From the NCBI RefSeq assembly GCF_000003815.2, contig NC_049990.1, positions 14,215,818 through 14,279,817 on the forward strand: a DNA stretch of 64,000 nucleotides, written 5' to 3'. The notes under the pieces are model-generated. The model was not told where the DNA came from and did no database searches. It saw nothing but the letters and a program-made list of their open reading frames with translations. Each line of letters starts with the position of its first letter. Position 1 is the first letter of the stretch. A program made the position numbers and the translations under genes. This document shows positions 21,301 to 32,300 of this stretch, one piece after another. The stretch comes from Branchiostoma floridae. Lineage: Eukaryota; Chordata; Leptocardii; Amphioxiformes; Branchiostomatidae.

Positions 21301-24300
21301 AGGAGGTATAAAATCGCCGAAAGTTTCATGCTTAATGCATCGGGCTTCCGACACCTACCCGTGGTTGACGTTGACGCCACAGTTGTCGGGGCGTCGAAAC
21401 TAATGTTTTTTGAAAAAGCTGTAAACGAATTGATGGCGGCCGAGCTGTTTTCTATGCGCATTGTCACAAACCGATCGACCGGCGTCAATGTGGTCGCCAC
21501 GGACATTAGGCTGTCGCCATTCTTGGTACCGCCTGCCTCCTTATAAAAACGGACAAGTAACATTTAAGCTCAGCAACAAAGTAGGCATTAGGATATTAAT
21601 CAGGAGCCATAATTTACCATATTCATTCCCAAACACTAATTATTAAACCAAACTAGATCTCAAGACACCCAATTGTGTTTTATTGTTACTGTGCACTTGC
21701 ACAAATTTGTTTAGGTCGGAGTGCCTGCTGATCATTATCATACTTTATGCAAAATTCATTATCGATAGATTATGATGACAACTAATGTTACATTCATACA
21801 TTTCATTTATTCTACATTAACTGTATAACAGATAAACATAAGACATTATGAAAATCATTTTTTCGTAAAGTTTTTACATCTAATATTCTCAAGAAATGAG
21901 GCAACTGAGCTTCCAAGAATACATTAAGTACAACAAAATATACTGCACATTTTGCGGGGGTTCAAAACACCTCGATTTGAATCGACAAGGACAAGTTATA
22001 GTTGATGTTTACTGATAAAGTTACTTGGGGCTTTTCTTGAATATAAAATGTTAAAATACCACTAAGAAATATACACTGTTCAACCTTGCCTCTGTAGATG
22101 AATACAGCTAACGTACCTTTAGGTATCTATCGCGTCAACTGCTAGTAGCCTTACATTGGGGCTCATTGTTCCAATTATAGTTGGAAACGGGAAGCCTCTG
22201 CCTAACTCCTTGTAAGGACATCTGAATTGGGGCTGCAGCTTCTTTAAGAAGGGGCTTGAACTTGTTTCGGTGTTAAAAGGAGGATGTCCAAGGGTTGGTA
22301 GCCTATCCCTGCAAAGCATACCCTACTACAGAAACATAAGGGAATCTTGCTGACGACCTTGCTGCACAAGGTAAATAAAAACAACAATAACGTACCTTAT
22401 TGACGGGTATGAGTAATGCCAACATTACAACTGACGTTGTCACCAGGAGTCCGCAACCCATTGCAAGCAAGCAAACTTTGCTCGACTTCGCTTTGTTCTT
22501 CATATCCATAAAACGGGCTGTGATGATATATGAGGTTAGGTAATCGGTAAATTCTGAGTCATTGAGAGGCGTAAACCCTATTCAGATCAGGCGTTTGGTA
22601 AATCTAGGACGGGGTGGCTTTTGAAATAAAGTTTTGTAAGTCTTAGACTGCAAAACAAGTTATTTTATGGCCACCAAATTTTTACTGTATGGGTTAGATT
22701 GCAAATGTAGATTTCGGTGATTGTCCCTAAAAAGTAAGCCATACTGATAGCTTCCGTATATTCATTGATTTTATTACACTAGTCAGTCTTTTCTGAGCCA
22801 TTGATGCATGACAAACAAGCATGACGCACAAATATTACATACCTTACACATAATAGCAAAGAATTGAAAAAATATGTAAATCATGAAAAAAATGATAACC
22901 CTCTCCGTGAATTGAAATAGGCAGGTAGTTAAGAATTGCAGATTTTTTATGCTTTTTACGATTTCAATCTTTTGGCCTTCTTAGAAATTCCAGTTATTCA
23001 TAACCCTTGAAAAACATAATGTTCTACTTGATAATGCGAAGTAGGTACATACTTGTTTAATACGTATCTTCTATCCTCTTCTTCTAATTGACATAGGTAA
23101 CATGTTTACGCATTAAACATGTACATAATGCATTGATTTGCAACATTTCTTTCATGAAGTAAATTATCTTTCAAAGCAAATTCTTGCAAAAAACACCGGT
23201 AAAACGTGTTGTCAATCAAAGCGAGGCTGTAACACGTCTACAACACAATATTTCCAAATCAGACGCACAACTGAGATACCGCGGAAAGCAGCAAGGGAGT
23301 CATTACTTAATACTTAATGTGATTATACCACTCTAGTAATACTCTTCGCAAACAAGCCCACCAGAACACATTATAATCTTGGTGAGAGCTTTATGGTGTA
23401 ACTGATGAATATGATCTTAACTCACCTTTAGCCTTGTACCCAAAGCTGACATCCTCGTTGTCTTGAGAGGGAGATGGTTTGTCGTTCACAGGGCTCCCTA
23501 GGTCTGACTCATCATTTCCGCAGACATCTTGTGGTGTCTCGTAGTCATTGGATGAAGACCCATTGTCGAGTACAGTGCTTAATTTCTCAGGCCCTTTGTA
23601 TCCGTGGACATCCTCTGCTGTCTCGTAGTCATTGGATGAAGACCCTTTGCTGTGCCCCATGCTCACTTCTTCTGGCCCTTTGTATCCGTGGACATCCCCC
23701 ACTGTCTCGTAGTCACTGGATGAAGACCCCTTGCCGTGCCCCACGCTCCCTTCCTCTGGCCCTTTGTATCCGTGGACATCCTCTGCTGTCTCGTAGTCAT
23801 TGGATGAAGACCCTTTGCTGTGCCCCATGCTCCCTTCCTCTGGCCCTTTGTATCCGTGGACATCCCCCACTGTCTCGTAGTCACTGGATGAAGACCCTTT
23901 GCTGTGCCCCACGCTCCCTTCCTCTGGCCCTTTGTATCCGCGGACATCCTCTGGTGTCTCGTAGTCATTGGATGAAGACCCCTTGCCGTGCTCCATGCTC
24001 CCTTCCTCTGGCCCTTTGTATCCGTGGACATTCTCTGCTGTCTCGTAGTCATTGGTTGAAGACCCCTTGCCGTGCCCCATGCTCACTTCTTCTGGCCCTT
24101 TGTATCCGTGGACATCCCCCACTGTCTCGTAGTCACTGGATGAAGACCCCTTGCCGTGCCCCACGCTCACTTTCTCTGGCCCTTTGTATCCGTGGACATC
24201 CCCCACTGTCTCGTAGTCATTGGATGAAGACCCCTTGCCGTGCCCCACGCTCCCTTCCTCTGGCCCTTTGTATCCGTGGACATTCTCTGCTGTCTCGTAG

Positions 24301-25372
24301 GCATTGGATGAAGACCCCTTGCCGTGCTCCTTGCTCACTTCTTCTGGCCCTTTGCATCCGTGGACATCCTCTGCTGTCTTGTAGGCATTGAATGAAGACC
24401 CTTTGCCGTGTTCCTTTCTCCCTTCCTCTGGCCCTTTGTATCCGTGGACATTCTCTGCTGTCTCGTAGTCATTGGTTGAAGACCCCTTACCGTGCCCCAT
24501 GCTCACTTTCTCTGGCCCTTTGTATCCGTGGACATCCCCCACTGTCTCGTAGTCATTGGATGAAGACCCCTTGCCGTGCCCCACGCTCCCTTCCTCTGGC
24601 CCTTTGTATCCGTGGACATTCTCTGCTGTCTCGTAGTCATTGGATGAAGACCGCTTGCCGTGCTCCTTGCTCACTTCTTCTGGCCCTTTGCATCCGTGGA
24701 CATCCTCTGCTGTCTTGTAGGCATTGAATGAAGACCCTTTGCCGTGTTCCTTGCTCACTTTCTCTGCCCCTTTGTACCCATGGACATCCTCTGCTGTCTC
24801 GTAGTTATTGGATAAGTACCCTTTGTCGTGCCCCATGCTTACTTCTCCAGGCACTTTGTAACCACGGACATCCTCTGCTGTCTCGTAGTCTTTGGATGAG
24901 TACCATTTGCCGTGCTCCATGCTCACTTCCTCAGGCATTTTGTATCCATGGACATTCTCTGCTGTCTCGTATTCATTTGAAGAAGGCCCTTTTTCGTGTA
25001 CAGTGCTAACTTTCTCAGGCATTTTGTAACCGTGAACATCCTCTGGTGCTTCGTAGTCATTAGACGAAGACTCTTCCAGTTGCCCCGTGTTCACGTTTTT
25101 AGGCTCGTCGTAACCGTAAATGTCTTCTACTTCGCTCACCGAATACACAACTACGTGATCTCCTACGTGCAGATAGCGCGATTCGGTTGCAGCAGGTTGT
25201 GACTCGGTGCAGACAAAGGGAGCAGCGCTATTGAGACCAGTGTCCTCACTTGTATTCTTTTGTTGTGTTTTATAATCTTTGTCTTTTTCGGGGGATAAGA
25301 TCGCATCTTCCTTCTCTTTAAGAAGGTTGGGAGCTGGGATGTATCCATCTGGCATCTTTCTAGACGCCATTC
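17859..25372 (-). CDS. Type II membrane C-type lectin with cytoplasmic tandem repeats, stalk and EGF modules
   Basis: Minus-strand exons: 25372-23426 (ATG at 25370), 22517-22396, 21539-21359, an exon lost in the gap at 20671-20791, 20666-20556, 19921-19811, 19490-19413 (5' part in a gap), 18771-18605 and 17960-17859 (stop TGA). Phases fit: 1, 0, 1, then phase-1 EGF exons, 1 and 0 inside the lectin domain. Order: MASRKMPDGYIPAP head, about 18 repeats of 28 residues, membrane helix, Ser/Thr-rich stalk, EGFs, C-type lectin domain at the C-terminus. Without a signal peptide and with a basic segment before the helix, the lectin domain should face outside. A role as an endocytic or signalling immune receptor is inference from architecture. 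Confidence 0.85.
18333..18385. repeat. (TG)n microsatellite
   Basis: About 25 dinucleotide repeats with a few interruptions, in the last intron of the lectin gene. Open frames here (poly Cys-Val) are artefacts. Confidence 0.95.
18605..18771 (-). CDS. Lectin gene exon: core of C-type lectin domain
   Basis: Acceptor TTAATTTCAG precedes 18771 and the donor GTGTTT follows 18605; phase 1 in, 0 out. It encodes HLVWFGLNRLDGEWKWTDGS, then TLSYKNWAKGEPGSN and KTADCANMYSK. The WIGL-like, W-x-W-x-D-G-S and NW-x-x-GEP landmarks are those of the family. The Ca2+/sugar-binding EPN or QPD motif is replaced by EPG, so classical carbohydrate binding is doubtful. Confidence 0.88.
19413..19490 (-). CDS. Lectin gene exon: start of C-type lectin domain, cut by gap
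   Basis: Reads KDLGANLASVTSAGENDFIK followed by GLIAD and a donor GTTAGT. GANLASV-x-S is the family's second helix region. Upstream residues (first Cys pair) lie in the gap at 19491-19590. Confidence 0.85.
19491..19590. other. Assembly gap (100 N)
   Basis: Interrupts the first lectin-domain exon. Confidence 0.99.
19811..19921 (-). CDS. Lectin gene exon: calcium-binding EGF module
   Basis: A 111-bp symmetric phase 1-1 exon between CCTACAG and GTAAGA. It encodes INECFKHPCQHGRC, then LNTAGGYKCSCSTGWTG and RNCQH. If the preceding exon supplies G, the first codon is Asp, giving the DINEC calcium-binding start. C-x-N-x4-Y-x-C is the beta-hydroxylation consensus. Confidence 0.85.
20312..20433 (-). 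pseudogene. Dead EGF exon in lectin gene
   Basis: The sequence is closely related to the two intact EGF exons (DINEC start, CQHGRC, then GYICTCLTGWTGR). It carries an in-frame TAA three codons after INEC, and an 11-bp-scale duplication of the CCATGTTGACATG segment. The donor GTAAGA of its sisters is replaced by TATCTAAC. The acceptor CAG remains. It is a decayed tandem-duplicate exon. Confidence 0.8.
20556..20666 (-). CDS. Lectin gene exon: EGF module
   Basis: A 111-bp phase 1-1 exon ending CAGCATG before GTAAAG. It encodes IDGCSKHPCQYGHC, VNKDGGYTCSCS and TGWTGRNCQH. The length and most residues match the exon at 19811-19921, so both come from tandem duplication. Confidence 0.85.
20671..20791. 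other. Assembly gap (121 N)
   Basis: Sits just upstream of an EGF exon and may hide one or more further EGF exons. Confidence 0.99.
21359..21539 (-). CDS. Lectin gene exon: Ser/Thr-rich stalk
   Basis: Acceptor GTTTTTATAAG precedes 21539 and the donor GTAGGT follows 21359; phase 0 in, 1 out. It encodes 60 residues starting EAGGTKNGDSLMSVATT and ending PTTVASTSTTG. The sequence is rich in Ser/Thr/Ala with NSS and NIS glycosylation sites, as expected of an extracellular stalk. No known domain. Confidence 0.65.
22396..22517 (-). CDS. Lectin gene transmembrane exon (122 bp)
   Basis: Acceptor ATCACAG precedes 22517 and the donor GTACGT follows 22396; phase 1 in, 0 out. Basic residues RFMDMKNKAKSSK precede the helix VCLLAMGCGLLVTTSVVMLA, then LLIPVNK. 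Exon length and phases equal those of the NHL gene's transmembrane exon. Confidence 0.85.
23426..25372 (-). CDS. Lectin gene exon 1: cytoplasmic head with about 18 x 28-residue repeats
   Basis: Acceptor TTTTTTTTAATCAG lies just above 25372, then GA and ATG at 25370 (G at -3 and +4). The donor AAAG|GTGAGT ends the exon in phase 1. After a unique head (MASRKMPDGYIPAPNLLKEK) and a short lead-in (VEDIYGYDEPK), an 84-bp unit repeats about 18 times. The consensus is SSSNDYETAEDVHGYKGPEE followed by VSMGHGKG. Each unit has two tyrosines in an acidic context. Variants (GDV, ENV, EDV; EEG, EEV, EKV) alternate in blocks, pointing to expansion of multi-unit groups. The opposite strand is also open through the repeat, which is not a gene. 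Confidence 0.88.
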
Positions 25373-26257
25373 CTGATTAAAAAAAATGGTGGTACAGAGT
25401 TTGAGATAAAGTAAGTCAATTTGAGATAAGTAAGTTTGAGTTTTGTAAACTACATATCGTCATTGCTATAATTGCGAGCACCATATCCGCACCTGTATGT
25501 AGTACGTGTCACTTTATATTGTCCTACGAGACAAATATATTCTACCTAGAACATTGCAAAGATTAGTACATCCTTTATCTCGGTTGCAAAACGATCCGTA
25601 CACCGGGGCACATTTCCTTCACTAGTGGCTTGTTAGAGACTGCAAGGGTCGACCTAGATCCAGATATTGACAGATAAAGTTCAAGAACAGGTTGGCGGAT
25701 GTCGGATCTTCATGATTTTTGGTATGTAAATGTAGGTTTGTAGGTAAGGGGATGCTTGATTTTATTAGGGCAACTGCAAATTGAAGACACAATCCGTGTA
25801 TAGTGTTCGTACTACTTATCAGCATTACCGTTAAAAATTCACCCGATTTAGACATTGAAAAGCATGTTACACTCCCAATTGCACAGCAGTTACCATCGCC
25901 TAACAAAATCTCCTAGTACATATAAATGCAATACGAGCATAAAGGTTTGGCTTGTGGTGTCACTCTAATTTCTAACTACCTCTACAAAGTAACCCAAAGA
26001 TGGATGTAGGATCCCCCATTTTACGTGTTGAGTTTGCGGAATAAAAAACTGAGGATTTGCTGGCAATAGATTGTTCATACACTTTTTTTCATAACTTTAA
26101 AAAACACTACACCAAAGTCAGGAAAGTAACACCAGCCAAAGTCAGTGTATTACCAAAACAGAGGTCTAGCTGTCGTTCATTGTATGAAAGGCTCCTCAGA
26201 AGCGTATTTTTCAAGTATTTTTTTTTGTATTTGGAACACATAAAGAAATAGACTCAC

Positions 26258-26330
26258 CTTAAACAGTCCCGATGTTGATAGCAAACGTCTAGTCACGTCT
26301 CCGAATTTCCAAAATAATGGATGCAACAAA
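26258..26330 (-). other. Probable 5' UTR exon of the lectin gene
   Basis: On the minus strand, CTGTTTAAG is followed by a consensus donor GTGAGTC at 26257. The next strong acceptor downstream is the one at 25373-25375, two bases before the lectin start codon. A non-coding first exon here would explain both. The upper limit is unknown. Confidence 0.35.
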
Positions 26331-26349
26331 ACATACAGACTAATTACCG

Positions 26350-28430
26350 CTATGGCGTTTTGTTTTCGTGAGAAACATTTCCGTATTTGGTAATGCTTCT
26401 TACTTGAAGGCAAAAACAAATCTTTATATCTATACCGACACTGTGTTATCAAGGAAAACATGCCCGACATATTTGATAATCATGTTATAGAAAGTGCGTG
26501 GGTTGAATTCTCAGTAGTAGAAGTATGTTTTACAATATGCATGTGGCTGAAAGCATGTTTCAACCTTATATCGTTGCCTTCAATATTTTTCCACGAAATA
26601 CCAGAGTGTTTATTCTTATACATTCAGTATTATTGATTAGTATCCACACTTCATCGCAGAATTATCACAGTAATTTAATGAAGTGTTTCTGTAAAACCAA
26701 CGTTTTGTCACCTTGCTCAGGCGAAGCTGAAGGTTTTGTCACAAACTACAAGTAGGTGTCGTTGCTAACAGATGAGGTCCTGGACATCAGTAACACATGT
26801 ATACTTAATATAGGTATGAACTACTGTGTCTACAATGGATTCCTGAACGTTATTAACATGTACGGAATGACATTTCATGTTATGCTTACGATGCGGTCAC
26901 AAGCGTAATTGATGTAAATGCTTGTTAATCCAACAGCGATAATAAAATCTTTTCAGGTAATGTGGTACACCACTTTACATCTCGTATCGATTTGGCGTTT
27001 TAGTAGTTTTTTTAGCGTGTCGGTATAAAACAGGTCTTAATATCGTATAAATTTATCAAATATTCTCCGAAGTGCTTCTGAGGAGCATTTCACATATGGG
27101 AAGACAGCTAGGCCTCTGCTTTCAAATTGATAGAACACTGGCTTTGAGTGGTGGTAATTTGGAGACTTTGGTTTAGTGTTTTCTAATGCCCAGGTAAGAT
27201 AGCAATACACTTTTAGTGATTGAATTATATGGTATTTTTCGAATTCTTTCTGTTTAGTTAATGGTCATCTGAATTAAGTCGACGGACTTTATTTTAATAT
27301 TTAATTTAGTGTGCTCCCATCATTCATTTAGATGCGAAGAAATTTCATGAAGCTATGATGTGGGTTTCTATAATATGATGGGAAGAGATTTTGCAGAGGC
27401 TGTCAAGAGGGTTTGCAGTGCGTATGTGGAAGGTTTGCAGAAGTTGCAAAGCGTGTCCTATTCAGCCTTCGTAGTGTCCCAAGGCGGTCAAACAAAACTA
27501 GTTTAACAACATCATTAAGGAGTGTAGACACCAGTAGACACTACAATCACTGGTTTATACCTAATACTCTACGAAAATCATTATAAAAATCGTTTTTTTA
27601 AACCATCCAAAGAATATTATGTAAGCTTCCTGCCTTTGTTGCCCTTGGCTTACTGGAAATGGTAGTTATTAAGAAGTTAGCTGATCGCATGTGAATGAAG
27701 TTGTACTCAAAATAATACCCTCTCTTAGAATAGATCATTCCGACAATGACAAGGTCGGTCACGTGATGGAAAATTATGATCCTTATCTCTGAATAAGGTG
27801 TTTACCTCAACTGGTATCTAGTCTGCAATTACTTGGAGAGTGGCTACGTTTAGTTCAATCTTCAACATATCCACACAGGTGAGTTTACACAACGTCAGGA
27901 TCAGTCAAAGAAGTGTGTACATCCAAGTCATTTTGACTTTATTTACCAAAGACTTACATTAATACCGACTTGGTAGTGCATGTATGTGCTGTTCCATAAC
28001 CAGGTTTATTTCATCCCCACGAATTTTACCTATGCCAAAAAAGTCAACTTAAACGGACTTGAATACTCCTACTCGTGAGACTGATGCCTTACGTTAACAG
28101 CGTGGTTATATACTTAGTAAAATAAACATATATTACAAACGGCGTTTACACATGGAATATGTGTGCTATCTGTCAAATGTCGATCCAATGATATATCAGT
28201 AAAAGCGAGAAAGGAAGCTATCTAGTCAGATTATATATATATCATGCAATTGGTGACATAGACATGTTTGCATATTTGAAGCCGTGGAAAATAATTGTGG
28301 ACAAAAGACGATTTGAAACTATAATCCTTTATATGAAATTGTTTACTAAAACATAAATTGGATAAATGCCCCTGTACGTTACTAGGCTGGCAAACTGGGC
28401 ATTCCGCCATTTTGTTTTTGAAATGCTTAT
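26350..28430. other. Intergenic, no gene seen
   Basis: AT-rich DNA with only short unsupported open frames on both strands. It probably includes the promoter regions of the lectin gene (left) and the P450 gene (right). Confidence 0.55.
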
Positions 28431-28435
28431 TAATA

Positions 28436-29015
28436 CAGTGAAACCTGTCCAAGAAACCACCTGGCGCAGACAACCACCTGCCGTCAGAGGACACAAAGAA
28501 ACAGTTCCGTCAATTTTTACATAGTTAAGACCCCCTCCCAAGCAACTACCTGTCTTTCCCCACCTGCAACCACTTTTGTACAGCCCCTAAGGGGAATTCA
28601 ACCGGCCCTCACCACCTCACCAACCAAAATTGATTGACAGCAGCTAGCAGCCATTTTATATGCAGAATTATGTGGGCACAGTTACCCTGGACTTTTAGAC
28701 TTCTTTTCCTTACGTAAGTGAATATCAGTCTGGGCTGTTCAAGGAACAGACAACTACAAAACAAACCATGTTTGATTGTTAGACAAACTCAGCTCTGATC
28801 GTCAAACAATAGTTTCTTGAAGTTTGTTTACATAACAGCATGGAGATTAAAAACTGTGTGCATCATGTAAATATGTATCCTGGGATCTAATTCAAAGGTG
28901 TAGCAAACCGTATCATTTTTTTCGCCAACCAACCAACTTGTCGGGAGCAACCACCTGTCCTCAGCAACCATTTTCGCATGGTCCCTTGAGTGGTTGCTCA
29001 AGGCAGGTTTGACTG
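28436..29015. mobile_element. 580-bp MITE with TA target duplication
   Basis: Ends CAGTGAAACCTGTCC and (inverted) CAGTCAAACCTGCC, each next to TA. The inside carries inverted blocks around CAACCACCTG and AACCACTT-like words and no coding frame. The TA duplication and ends suggest a Tc1/mariner-type non-autonomous element; the superfamily is inference. Confidence 0.7.
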
Positions 29016-29378
29016 TAAGTCTTAAATTGATAAGAAAAATATAATCAATCTTTGGAAATTTTCTAGGTTTAGTGTTAAATAGACACGAGTAGGTATAGAA
29101 TTCAGTGAGCTGCGTCTGCCATGTTGATAGGTAAATGTAACTCACCATTTTATAGCAACAACAAAAATGAATATCCTTTAACTGGTCACATATTGAAAGA
29201 AATGGCCACATGTAGGAAAAACTAGGCCTCTATGACACTGCTCGGTAACATTGCGCTTTTCAAGTAGCACTCTAGTACAACATCCATTGTGTTTATGGAA
29301 TTAGGTAAACCCATTTTCTTCTATCATCTACTACAACAGTAAGCAAGTACAGGAACGCAAGGGGAGGTTTGAACTACG

Positions 29379-32300
29379 ATGTCCCTCATCGAAAACATCG
29401 CAGGTTTTGTTAACCTGCAAACAGTACTGGTTCTACTGGTTGTACTGCTGATGACGTACGTCTACGTCACGCGGCCCAGGAACCTGCCTCCGGGACCCTG
29501 GGGCTGGCCCATCGTCGGGAATCTGTATACATTGTCTAAAGTAAGTTTGCTAAAAACTACGATCGCCCACAAGGAAAATTTACTTGGAATCTTCTACAAT
29601 TTCCATTCTAACCACCACGCACCCAGAGAGTAATGCGCATGTGCGATACTTCGATCTTGCGAAGTTATTAGCCGAAAATTATAAAGATAACAAAAATCAG
29701 GCATTGTTTTATCTTTGATGCATGTTAATTTAGTATGTGTAGTTCGTTGTACCTGGTCCGCAAGTCTCATTGGCCTTGTATTAACACATTTTAACGATCA
29801 TGTCTTCTTGGATAATGTAAACATTCTTGACACTATATTTAGATACACCAAAATCCACCTTATACGTTTACACTAGAACGTTCAGGTAACGTTCTTTTCA
29901 TTTGTTACGTTCACGAATTATTATGATGCAACGTAATACAAATATCTTTGTTGAATAAACACTTTTTTGTAAAATAAAACAAAATGACAGTTTCCTATGT
30001 AACTCTTCAATTTATTTTGTAGGGAAATATTCACCTAACACTCAGCAAATGGCGTAAGAAGTATGGGGCAATAGTCTTTTTCAAGATCGGGACTCTGGTG
30101 AGTAGGCTTACAAAATAATTCCCGTTTTATCATCACTCGATACCTCTAAAAATTTGCAAAAAAATGGGTGTCATAACTAAATCGTTTTGGGACATCTAAT
30201 GAACCTCTGAAATAACCACTATGAAACGTCTACACTAAAAAAACAGAATGGTTGATTTGACATTTGTTAACAAACATAAACAAAAAGTATGTGTACCCTT
30301 CAGCTTACACCTTCGAATAATTATTACGTTCGTAAGGATAACAACATGGCAATCATGACTAGTATACTACAACAACATAGAAAGTGTATAAGTAGAAGTA
30401 GAATTAGAAGTATAAAAATCCATATATGAATATAACACTGGCGTGCTTTTCTACATGTTTGAAAGTTAATGTTGCATTCATCTTAAGAAGTTTTATTGTT
30501 TCGAGCTACAAAATGGACAAACAATTAAATAAAACAATATCGAAATATACACTGCATTTCCTATTGGATATAGGGAACTGTTTGCCTCAATGACTATGAC
30601 GTCATCAAAGAGGCATACGTAAGGAGGTCAGATATGTTCGGGAATCGGCCTACAAACCTACGGATTGTCAATCAACTCATCAATCAAAAAGGTGTGAATT
30701 CGAAATATTTTTCCATTCCGTAAGGATACAAATTAAAAAAGTACATTTTATTTTGACTTGTATAGTCTGCTTCTTTTGCTTTTAAGTAATGCCAAAAAAT
30801 GTGTACATTTTAAAATGTAAACATTTCAGTGGTAAATGCAAATTATTTTGTTTCGCATGCGATTGCACTTTTACTCCTGGTTTTTGTTATAAGATGTAAT
30901 TGAATTGCTATCATAATGAAAGTTGGTAGGTTGGAAACGTTTTATCTGTTATTGTTTGATCGTGGGATCGTGTGCGGCAGCGGCAGCGTTTTTGCTTCGG
31001 GACCGAGAGGTTTCGGGTTCGAATCTGGCTGCGTGTCACCGATCTTGTGCCCTTGGGAAAGGAACTTTACACGGCTTTCCTTACTCTATTCAGGTGAAAA
31101 TCAGTGCTTAGCTTCGGCTTGGGCCGTCCCTCGGATAGAACGTAAAATGGAGGCCCCGTGTCAGGGGAGAACCATACCCCAGGCACGTTAAAGAATCCCT
31201 TGGCCGCACCTGGGGCAATTACTGTCGTATAGATGTCACCTGAGTGGCGCCGAATGGCAGCTCACTCAAGACCCTTGCAATTTAGCCGCGCGCTCCTCGC
31301 AATTCAGCCCCTCGCTGCCAAGAGAAAGTAGTCGGCCCAACCAAAGACAATAACAATAACAATTGTTTGAACAGGAATCATATTTGCCCCACTCGGTCCC
31401 CATTGGTGGGAACAGCGCCAGTTCGCCGTGGCCAGTCTCGGGTTCGGGAGCCTCCGTATCAATGAGAGGATCCTGGAAGAGGCCGCCACGATGCAGGCAG
31501 AACTGCTGAAGACTAAAGGTATGGAAGATATTATAATTAAGCGGTGCTTAATATAAATTGTGAGAAGATTAGTTCTACTTGAAACGCTTTTAACGACTTC
31601 ATTTGTAATGGCAATATATAGCACACAACTTAAGGTTAAGTACTAGGTTTAAAGTACTAGGTAAATTGAGAGATGGCCTTCGTCGGAAGACCATTTGTCT
31701 TGCATATATTGCTTAAACGTAAAGGACTGAGAAAAATCCGTAATGACTTGCTGACCGGGTTAAAGAATATGAAACACGGGCATTTGACTGCATTACGCGG
31801 TGTCTTTTGTACGGTGTGTAACAGTTGCTTAAATGGAACTACATGCGCTTGACGTACCAACGTAAATGTGGCATTAAGGTAACAGATAGGCAGGTATTAT
31901 TATTGATTTTGGAAACTTAAAGAGTGACTTCGATTATATAAGGAATTGATAGACACTTTTTTTTATATAGGAAAACCTTTCAATATCAGACGGATGCTTC
32001 AGCAAGCCAGCACCAACGTCGTGTGTTACATGGTGTTCGGTAAGAGGTGGGATTACACGAACCAAACGTTTCAGAACATCATGCAGTCCCTCGATGTTGT
32101 CTTCCGTACAAGTGTGTTCTTCCTCCCTGAGAATGTCTTTCCATACGTTCCAGGTTTTCTGAAACGAGGAGACAAGGTGAAGTACTATACCATATTTATC
32201 CTTCAACTTTGAAAATTTACTTAAATTTACTCTGCTGTTTGATAAGAACGCTATTTTGTATAGATTCTTCATTTTACTTATTTAGGATAAATACGACCGT

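Noticed and set aside
23474-25009. Plus-strand open frames of up to 305 codons opposite the lectin's first exon
   Set aside because: Shadow of the 84-bp coding repeat; the minus strand has the start, donor and consistent downstream exons.
23500-25100. CRISPR-like array
   Set aside because: Units are 84 bp, contiguous, protein-coding and without spacers, in a eukaryotic genome.
26177-26470. 97-codon minus-strand open frame as a protein-coding gene
   Set aside because: No domain, and it reads through a consensus donor; the sequence is better explained as a non-coding first exon of the lectin gene.
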